From the NCBI GenBank assembly GCA_052118425.1, contig JBQKHF010000002.1: a stretch of DNA of 64,000 bases; one strand, 5' to 3'. Below, one piece after another: positions 58,191-64,000 of the stretch (position 1 is the first letter of the stretch; each line of letters starts with the position of its first letter). A program made the translations under genes and the position numbers. The DNA comes from Roseburia_C sp900315735 (GTDB taxonomy: Bacteria > Bacillota > Clostridia > Lachnospirales > Lachnospiraceae). The notes under the pieces were generated by a model. That model saw only the letters and a program-made list of their open reading frames with translations. It was not told the origin of the DNA and ran no database searches.

Positions 58191-59642
58191 ATGTATAATT
58201 TAAACGGAGAAAATGTAAACGACAATCCAAATGGTTTTTCCGGAAATGAACCTGCCGGAACTCCAAACACAAACGACAATGCACAAATGAACTATGGTCC
58301 ACAGACCTATGATGCCCCAGATGCAAATCAGCAGCAGGCATTCAATCAGGCCGATTATAACCCAAACAGCATTAATCAGAATGACTTTAATCAGAACGCT
58401 TATAATCAGTCTGCTTACAACCAGCCAAATTACGGACAGCAGGCATTTAATAATGGAAATACCTACAATGCAGCACCTTCCTACAACGCAAACGGAACCA
58501 ACGGCAATGCGCCGAAGAAATCCTGCGTCTTTGGTGTCCTTGGTCTGATTCTTGGTATCGCTGCTTTACCATTCGGATGGTTTGTTCCAATTATCGGAAT
58601 CATTCTTGGTATCGCTGCTATTATTCTTTCCATCTTTGGATTAGGTAAAAACCGCGACCTTCGTGGTGCAGCAATTGCCGGATTAATTATTTCTATTATA
58701 GCAACCATCTTCTCTATCGGTGTTGTTGTATATGCCGTAGTTACTGTTTCTAAAACTTTGAGCAATGCCGGAAAAGAAATTTTTGATAACAGTGGCATCA
58801 CATCCGATCTTGATGACTTTGATTTTGATTACGATTCAGATGATAGTGATGACTATGATGACAGCGATTACAGCTATGGCGATGACAAAGAAATTCCTTT
58901 AGATAATGTTGTATTATATTCAGCCAACGATGTTACCATTACCGCTACCAGTATTGTATACAGCTACTATGATGATTCTGTCATGCCTGAAATTAAAGTT
59001 ACGATTGAAAACAATACTTCTAACGACCTTGGAATCAGTGTTGATTATTGTGCAATAAATGGCGTAACCATGTATGGTTATATTTCAGGTGATATTGCTG
59101 CTGGCAAAAAGAGCAACGAAGAACTTAGTATTTCTACTGATGATTTCTCTTTAGCCGGTTTTGACAGCATTGATAATATTAAACTTCAGGTAAGTTTCTA
59201 TGATTCTGATACTTATGATACTTTGATTAATGATGGTGCTGTACAGGATATCAATCTTTCTGATTCCTATACCCCATTCTCTATTTCCTCTGTTCCGGAT
59301 GCTGTTGCATTAGATTCTTCTAATGGCATCAATGCATATTATGTTGGCACAACAACAGGATGGGATGATACACTTGAATTTGTATTCTATCTTGAGAATA
59401 CTACTGATAAAACCTGTGTTGCTGAATCCGATGATTTTTCAATCAATGACTTTATGCAGGATGATTACGGATATGGATATATTCTTCCTGGAACCGGTAC
59501 CTTTATGTCAATTGAAGTAAATGATGATATTACATCTATTGATGATGTAACCAATGCTTCTATTAAATTTGAAGTACGTGATTATGATTCTTATGAGACT
59601 TTCTATTCCTCTGATGAGTTAACATTTATCTCAAATAACTAA
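58191..59642 (+). CDS. DUF4190-type membrane protein with Asn/Gln-rich N-terminus
   Basis: 483 aa. Residues 1-105 are low complexity, rich in Asn, Gln, Tyr and Pro with QNAYNQSAYNQP-like units. Two membrane helices follow (FGVLGLILGIAALPFGWFVP plus IIGIILGIAAIILSIFGLG, and IAGLIISIIATIFSIGVVVYA), the DUF4190 pattern. An Asp-rich linker (about 205-235) leads to an extracellular beta-rich C-terminal half that appears to hold two similar domains (ITATSIVYSYYDDSVMPEIKVTIENNTSNDL and INAYYVGTTTGWDDTLEFVFYLENTTDKT), suggestive of FxLD/DUF4352-like folds. Function unknown. Single gene with its own terminator. Confidence 0.75.
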   Translation: MYNLNGENVNDNPNGFSGNEPAGTPNTNDNAQMNYGPQTYDAPDANQQQAFNQADYNPNSINQNDFNQNAYNQSAYNQPNYGQQAFNNGNTYNAAPSYNANGTNGNAPKKSCVFGVLGLILGIAALPFGWFVPIIGIILGIAAIILSIFGLGKNRDLRGAAIAGLIISIIATIFSIGVVVYAVVTVSKTLSNAGKEIFDNSGITSDLDDFDFDYDSDDSDDYDDSDYSYGDDKEIPLDNVVLYSANDVTITATSIVYSYYDDSVMPEIKVTIENNTSNDLGISVDYCAINGVTMYGYISGDIAAGKKSNEELSISTDDFSLAGFDSIDNIKLQVSFYDSDTYDTLINDGAVQDINLSDSYTPFSISSVPDAVALDSSNGINAYYVGTTTGWDDTLEFVFYLENTTDKTCVAESDDFSINDFMQDDYGYGYILPGTGTFMSIEVNDDITSIDDVTNASIKFEVRDYDSYETFYSSDELTFISNN

Positions 59643-59670
59643 AGGAATTCACAAGAATACAGACATGTAT

Positions 59671-59707
59671 AAAAGGACCTGCCGCTTGATAAGTGGCAGG
59701 TCCTTTT
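59671..59707 (+). terminator. Terminator after the DUF4190 gene (bidirectional)
   Basis: AAAAGGACCTGCC and GGCAGGTCCTTTT form a 13-bp stem, extended by CTT/AAG to a three-base loop, with further T on the plus strand. The A/T ends let it serve ptsH on the minus strand too. Confidence 0.9.
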
Positions 59708-59808
59708 TGGACAGACATCCGATAAGAAGATGCCTGTGACAAATTCATGTAAGTATCTGAGAATGTCTTCCCTGAAAAGCATCCCAGCTCTGATATTTTT
59801 TCCTGGTT

Positions 59809-60066
59809 TTACAGATTTTCCTGTAAGAATGCACTTAATTTTGCAATTGCAGCATCCTCATCTTCGCCTTCGGCACGAAGTGTAATTTCTGCACCTTTCT
59901 TAGCTCCCAGACCCATAACGCCAAGGATTCTCTTTGCATCTACTTTCTTACCATCCTTTTCAATGGTAATCGCACTTGCAAATCCTGCAGCTTCCTTTAC
60001 CAGTAATCCTGCTGGTCTTGCATGGATTCCCTGCTCATCTGTGATTGTGTAAGTAAATTCCTTCAT
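59809..60066 (-). CDS. ptsH: Phosphocarrier protein HPr lacking Ser46
   Basis: PTS phosphocarrier of 85 aa. The His15 site is intact (EQGIHARPAGLLVKEA). At position 46, where Gram-positive HPr has the serine phosphorylated by HPr kinase (KSIMGVM), this protein has Arg (DAKRILGVMGLGAKKG; codon AGA). It lies after fruA, so it is probably a fructose-dedicated HPr or one insensitive to HPrK. GGAGG precedes the ATG. The 110-base gap to fruA holds a GAGCGGAGCGAG motif but no clear terminator. Confidence 0.9.
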   Translation of the reverse strand: MKEFTYTITDEQGIHARPAGLLVKEAAGFASAITIEKDGKKVDAKRILGVMGLGAKKGAEITLRAEGEDEDAAIAKLSAFLQENL

Positions 60067-60175
60067 GTTCTTCCTCCTAAAAAGTTATATTTTTTCCGTT
60101 TTTTATACCATAGTTTTAATTTGCAAGTATATTGACTCGCTCCGCTCACTATTCGTGATGACATCATTTATTATA

Positions 60176-62086
60176 TCATACAATCTTCTTTTTTAACAAT
60201 CCTAAAAGTAGACAAGATACTGCTGAACCTACAATTAATGATAAAAGATACCAGATTGCATTACCCATTACTAAGAATACGAAAATTCCACCATGAGGTG
60301 CCATCAGTGTACAGTTAAATGCCATAGACATTGCTCCTGCGATTGCAGAACCTACCACACAGGCCGGAATCACACGCAGTGGATCTGCTGCTGCAAATGG
60401 TATTGCTCCTTCTGTAATAAAAGATAATCCCATGATAAAATTTGTCGGTCCGGCTTTTCTTTCTTCTGCTGTAAATTTATTTTTGAAAAATAAGGTTCCA
60501 AGTGCAATGGCAATTGGTGGTACCATACCGCCAATCATAACAGCTGCCATAATATTATAGTTTCCTGCAGCAATGGAGGCTGTTCCGAATACATATGCTG
60601 CCTTATTTACAGGACCGCCCATATCCACAGCCATCATACCAGCTACCAGGGCTCCCAGCAATACAGAGCTTACACCATTCATATGTGCCAGTCCGGTGTT
60701 AATTGCAGTATTTAAAGCTCCAACCGGCGGCTCTATGATAAAGGTCATCAATGCTCCTATCAACAGTACACCAAGCAGCGGATACAATAAAACCGGTTTT
60801 AATCCATCTAAGCCCTTCGGCAGTTTTTCAAAGATTTTCTTTAATAACTGGATGATAAGACCTGCCGCAAATCCTGCTACCAAAGCTCCAAGAAAGCCTG
60901 ATTTTCCATTTGCTGCAATTGCTCCGCCAACGAAACCTACTACCAGTCCCGGACGGTCTGCAATACTCATGGCAATATAGCCTGCCAATACCGGAAGCAT
61001 AAAGCCAAATGCAAGACCTCCGATAGACTTAAAGAATGCTGCTGCCGGAAGAATCGTACCAAAGTTAGCACGCTCATCTGCCGGAAGTGAAGCAAGGTCT
61101 ACACCAAGACTGTCAATCAAGAATGCAATGGCAATCATAATACCACCACCGACAACGAATGGAAGCATATGTGAAACACCATTCATCAGATGTTTATAAA
61201 TTCTATGTCCAAAGCTTTCTCCACCCATGCTTTCACTTTCTGATGCTTCACCACTGCCTTTATAAATCGGTGCATCCTTTGCCATAGCACGCTGTAATAA
61301 TTTATCTGCTTTACTGATTCCATCGGAAACCTGACAAATGATAACCGGTTTTCCGGCAAACCGATCCATTGGAACTTTAGTATCGGCTGCAACAATAATG
61401 CAGTCTGCTTCTTCAATTTCTTTTGCAGTAAGCACATTTTTAGCTCCGCCGGAACCTCTTGTTTCCACCTTAATAAAGCATCCTAATTCTGCTGCTTTCT
61501 TTTCCAGACTTTCTGCCGCCATATATGTATGGGCGATTCCAGTCGGACATCCGGTTACTGCAAGAATTTTTTTCTGATTTTCTTCCGGTGCTTTTACTTC
61601 TGCTTCCTTCTGTTCTTCTTTTTCTTCCTTCTCAGACTCTGCTTCGTCAATAACTTTTAAGAATTCTTCTACCGAAGCAGCCTGCTTTAATCCATTGGTG
61701 AAATTCTCATCCATCAAAAGGACGGAAAGACGGCTTAATACGTCAAGATGTACATTGTCTTCTGTGTCCGGTGCTGCAATTAAGAAGATTAAATGAACCT
61801 TCTCTCCATCTAAGGCCTCAAAATCTACCCCATCCTTTAATACCATTGCGCTTAATCCCGGTTTCTTTACTGCTGCTGATTTACAATGAGGAATTGCAAT
61901 GCCTTCTCCAATTCCAGTAGTACTCTCTTCCTCTCTTGCAAAGACTCCTTTCCGGTAAGTCTCTTCATCTGCAATTTTTCCACTCTTTACCATCAGGGAA
62001 ACCATCTGGTTTAATACATCTTCCTTTCCGGTTGCTGAGCCATTCAACTGAATGCTTTCCGGTGCCAGCAAATCTCTGATTCTCAT
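60176..62086 (-). CDS. fruA: PTS fructose transporter subunit IIABC
   Basis: Takes up fructose as fructose-1-phosphate. Domains: IIA (about 1-150, active His in IAIPHCKSAAV), linker of Glu/Lys, IIB (about 168-265, Cys in AVTGCPTGIAHTYMAAESLE), and membrane IIC (about 285-630; FVVGGGIMIAIAFLID, GFMLPVLAGYIAMSIADRPGLVVGFVGG). 636 aa, normal for the IIABC fusion. Its start overlaps the fruK stop by four bases. Confidence 0.96.
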   Translation of the reverse strand: MRIRDLLAPESIQLNGSATGKEDVLNQMVSLMVKSGKIADEETYRKGVFAREEESTTGIGEGIAIPHCKSAAVKKPGLSAMVLKDGVDFEALDGEKVHLIFLIAAPDTEDNVHLDVLSRLSVLLMDENFTNGLKQAASVEEFLKVIDEAESEKEEKEEQKEAEVKAPEENQKKILAVTGCPTGIAHTYMAAESLEKKAAELGCFIKVETRGSGGAKNVLTAKEIEEADCIIVAADTKVPMDRFAGKPVIICQVSDGISKADKLLQRAMAKDAPIYKGSGEASESESMGGESFGHRIYKHLMNGVSHMLPFVVGGGIMIAIAFLIDSLGVDLASLPADERANFGTILPAAAFFKSIGGLAFGFMLPVLAGYIAMSIADRPGLVVGFVGGAIAANGKSGFLGALVAGFAAGLIIQLLKKIFEKLPKGLDGLKPVLLYPLLGVLLIGALMTFIIEPPVGALNTAINTGLAHMNGVSSVLLGALVAGMMAVDMGGPVNKAAYVFGTASIAAGNYNIMAAVMIGGMVPPIAIALGTLFFKNKFTAEERKAGPTNFIMGLSFITEGAIPFAAADPLRVIPACVVGSAIAGAMSMAFNCTLMAPHGGIFVFLVMGNAIWYLLSLIVGSAVSCLLLGLLKKKIV

Positions 62087-63018
62087 ATACCTTCCTCCTT
62101 TTTTTTAAATGAAAATGCATGATTCTTTAATAATTGTTCTACTTCTTCTCTGGTTGCAAGTTCTTCTGAAAATGCGCTGGCACTTCCGGTACAGACCCCC
62201 ATCTTAAACGCCTGTGCATAATCCTTATGCTCTAAATATCCTGCCAGGAAACCTGCCACCATGGAGTCTCCTGCACCTACAGAATTCTTTACTTTTCCTT
62301 TTGGAGCTTCGCTCTCATAAGCTTCTCCATCTTCTGTCAAAAGCACTGCTCCATCACCTGCCATGGAAACAAGGACATTTCTTGCACCCTGCTCCTGCAG
62401 TTTGGCGGCATATTTCTTTACATCCTCTTTGCTGCTGATTGTCACACCGAATAACTGTCCTAATTCATGATTATTCGGTTTAATCAGGAATGGATGAAGC
62501 GGAAGCACATTTGCCAAAAGGTCTCTGGTTGCATCCACTGCAATCATGACATCCTTTCCTTCCAGATATTTCATGATGTCCATATAGATGGACTGCGGCA
62601 TAACATCCGGTATACTTCCTGCCAGTACCAGCACATCACCGGCCTTTAAAGTATCTAATTTTGCATAAAGCTTTTCAATATCTGTATTACGAATCATCGG
62701 ACCCTGACCATTGATTTCTGTTTCTTCTGTGGACCGAAGCTTCACATTAATTCTCGATATTCCTTCCTCCACCTGAATGAAATCGGTATTTACACCCTCT
62801 TCATCCAGACGCTTGCTGATTTCTTCTCCGGTAAAGCCAGCTAAAAAACCCCAGGCGGTGCTCTTTAGTCCCAGATGATTCAGTACAATTGATACGTTGA
62901 TTCCTTTTCCTCCCGGGAACATCTTCTCCTGCTCAGTACGATTTACCTGACCGGTTTTGAAGTTTTTTACATCCACCACATAATCCAGTGACGGATTAAA
63001 AGTTACGGTATAAATCAT
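62083..63018 (-). CDS. fruK: 1-phosphofructokinase
   Basis: PfkB-family kinase making fructose-1,6-bisphosphate from fructose-1-phosphate. N-terminal TVTFNPSLDYVVDV and GGKGINVSIVLNHLG, C-terminal anion-hole motif NSVGAGDSMVAGFLAG. 311 aa. It overlaps both fruR and fruA by four bases, so all three are translationally coupled. Confidence 0.95.
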   Translation of the reverse strand: MIYTVTFNPSLDYVVDVKNFKTGQVNRTEQEKMFPGGKGINVSIVLNHLGLKSTAWGFLAGFTGEEISKRLDEEGVNTDFIQVEEGISRINVKLRSTEETEINGQGPMIRNTDIEKLYAKLDTLKAGDVLVLAGSIPDVMPQSIYMDIMKYLEGKDVMIAVDATRDLLANVLPLHPFLIKPNNHELGQLFGVTISSKEDVKKYAAKLQEQGARNVLVSMAGDGAVLLTEDGEAYESEAPKGKVKNSVGAGDSMVAGFLAGYLEHKDYAQAFKMGVCTGSASAFSEELATREEVEQLLKNHAFSFKKKEEGI

Positions 63019-63764
63019 TCTTCCACCTCCTTTATATTTTTATACTTCCGATAAGTTTCTAAGGTAAGACCTGTCGTTATCACATCTGCCGAAGCAAATG
63101 GTGCAAATGTCACACTGGATATCTGTGCAAATTTGCTCTTATCTCCCAGGATATAACACTGGCTACAATTTGCCATTGCTTTCTTCTTTACCATGGCTTC
63201 TTTGACATCCGGTGTGGTATATCCTTTTTCCACATTAATTCCATTGGTTCCAAAAAAACCTTTTGTAAAATTATATTTATCCAAGGACTCCACTGCCTCA
63301 GCACCTACCACAGCTTCTGTGGATGCTTTAAACTCGCCGCCGATGATATAAACCTCACATCCCAGTTCAGAGAGCCGTTTTGCATGGGCTACTGCATTGG
63401 TTACCACACAGGATGGCTTCACATCCATAAAGTCTATCATACAGTCTGTTGTGGTTCCTGCATCCAGATAAATAAAATCATCTGCTGTAATTAAGGATGA
63501 TGCATACTTTGCTATGATTGCCTTCTCATCACGATGCATGTTTCTTCGCAACGGCACATCATCATCCTGTGTATGAAATACCGTTCCTCTTAAAATTGCT
63601 CCGCCATGAACCTTCAAAAGTTTTCCGTTTTCATCCAAAGCGTTCAAGTCTCTTCGCACCGTTGACTCAGAAGCATCTAAAAGCTGCATCAGTTCAGTTA
63701 CCTTTACACTGCCCTGTTCTTCCAGTATAGAAAGGATTTTTCCATATCTTTCCTCTGTCAGCAT
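63015..63764 (-). CDS. fruR: DeoR family regulator of the fructose operon
   Basis: N-terminal helix-turn-helix (MLTEERYGKILSILEEQGSVKVTELMQLLDASESTVRRDLNALDE) and a sugar-phosphate-binding domain (DDFIYLDAGTTTDCMIDFM, CYILGDKSKF). The start at 63764 is set by GGGAGGG; the frame opens six codons earlier. It likely senses fructose-1-phosphate. First gene of fruR-fruK-fruA-ptsH. Confidence 0.93.
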   Translation of the reverse strand: MLTEERYGKILSILEEQGSVKVTELMQLLDASESTVRRDLNALDENGKLLKVHGGAILRGTVFHTQDDDVPLRRNMHRDEKAIIAKYASSLITADDFIYLDAGTTTDCMIDFMDVKPSCVVTNAVAHAKRLSELGCEVYIIGGEFKASTEAVVGAEAVESLDKYNFTKGFFGTNGINVEKGYTTPDVKEAMVKKKAMANCSQCYILGDKSKFAQISSVTFAPFASADVITTGLTLETYRKYKNIKEVEE

Positions 63765-63804
63765 ATCATCCCTCCCAGTCATATTTTCTGCTTTCTATGG
63801 TTTT

Positions 63805-63833
63805 ATTATACGTTCATAATCAGTCATAGTCAA
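63805..63833 (-). promoter_or_regulatory. Promoter and likely FruR operator of the fructose operon
   Basis: On the minus strand TTGACT (63828-63833), 17 bases, TATAAT (63805-63810). The region 63815-63840 reads as repeated TGATT/TGACT units (GTGATTGACTATGACTGATT), as expected for a DeoR-type operator over the promoter. Confidence 0.75.
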
Positions 63834-63889
63834 TCACAATCCGTCATTTTCATTCACAAAAATTCATCCTTCAATTTGTGCAAAATATA

Positions 63890-64000
63890 ATCGAGTAGGA
63901 GGGGAATTTAACTAAATTTCCCGACCTCTCACACCACCGTGCGTACCGTTCGGTACACGGCGGTTCAATCAACTTAACAAGTAACACACCTTTCGGTGTA
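63890..64000 (-). mobile_element. 3' end of a group II intron (partial)
   Basis: Minus-strand intron running off the right edge. Domain V: CCGTG/CACGG with the characteristic two-base bulge and an upper TACC/GGTA stem (about 63930-63965). Domain VI: GGGAAATTTA/TAAATTCCC stem (63901-63925) with an unpaired A seven bases from the end, and the 3' terminus TCGAT, fitting the AY rule. The intron-encoded reverse transcriptase, if present, would lie beyond 64000. The 3' exon starts at about 63889, roughly 55 bases upstream of the fruR -35, so the promoter is intact. Confidence 0.85.

Noticed and set aside
60133..60160. GAGCGGAGCGAG motif between fruA and ptsH as a fourth copy of the intergenic repeat
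   Set aside because: It shares only the general CGAG-rich flavour; the core of copies A-C is absent and no terminator U-tract precedes it.
1..64000. CRISPR arrays, rRNA genes, complete insertion sequences, replication origin
   Set aside because: No regular short-repeat/spacer pattern, no rRNA-like sequence, no transposase ORF and no dnaA-type gene or DnaA-box cluster was seen.

Overview
The window looks like chromosomal DNA of an endospore-forming, anaerobic Gram-positive of the Clostridia, most likely a Lachnospiraceae gut commensal (Roseburia, Agathobacter, Blautia or a relative; the genus is not resolved). Pointers are the Firmicutes-type rimP-nusA-ylxR-ylxQ-infB-rbfA-nrnA-truB-ribF order, two T-box leaders, forespore sigma factor SigG, the spore-coat ATPase SpoIVA, a BirA-type biotin operator, near-consensus sigma-A promoters with 16-18 bp spacers, and strong GGAGG ribosome binding sites. 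Nearly all genes are on the minus strand; the plus-strand exceptions are a second D-Ala-D-Ala carboxypeptidase, an AraC regulator, a ClC channel, sigG and a DUF4190 membrane protein.

Layout. 1-3.0 kb: start of a probable carboxyltransferase, then scpA-scpB-dac (read leftwards). 3-8 kb: phosphoesterase, second carboxypeptidase, cardiolipin synthase, intracellular subtilase. 8-12.2 kb: rpsO, pnp and an NlpC/P60 wall hydrolase with a WalR-like box. 12.2-20.8 kb: the translation/transcription-factor operon from rimP to ribF. 20.8-23.6 kb: cell-anchored pullulanase. 23.7-25.8 kb: an AT-rich accessory patch with an unusual RNase III-like protein carrying two dsRNA-binding domains, a small acidic ORF missed by length filters, an SOS-box-like site, an intergenic repeat and tRNA-Glu. 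25.9-36.4 kb: galE, an AraC regulator, spoIVA, a lipid kinase, malQ and a LacI-controlled maltodextrin ABC importer lacking its own ATPase. 36.4-45.1 kb: redox-type Cys protein, class II aldolase, ClC transporter, T-box-controlled proS, Gld-like ABC exporter. 45-51 kb: HAD phosphatase, argS, a DapF homologue with both catalytic cysteines replaced by serine, a coiled-coil protein, sigG and bioY. 51-58 kb: complete trp operon with order E-G-C-F-B-A-D, under a T-box leader. 58-64 kb: DUF4190 protein, then the fructose operon fruR-fruK-fruA-ptsH, and at the right edge the 3' end of a group II intron.

The most unusual object is a roughly 507-bp imperfect palindrome (50522-51028) with about 21-bp perfect ends, which would fold as a long hairpin capped by a multibranch loop. 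It lies wholly inside the predicted 5' leader of bioY, between a BirA-operated promoter and the ribosome binding site. Other items worth attention are the DapF-like double serine substitution, the HPr with Arg in place of Ser46, the two-dsRBD RNase III, an extra terminator inside the trp T-box leader, an SD-sequestering hairpin before spoIVA, and a repeat found three times, each directly downstream of a terminator U-tract.

The genes work together mainly in starch/maltodextrin use (pullulanase, importer, MalQ, GalE), fructose uptake, envelope maintenance, translation, tryptophan synthesis and sporulation.
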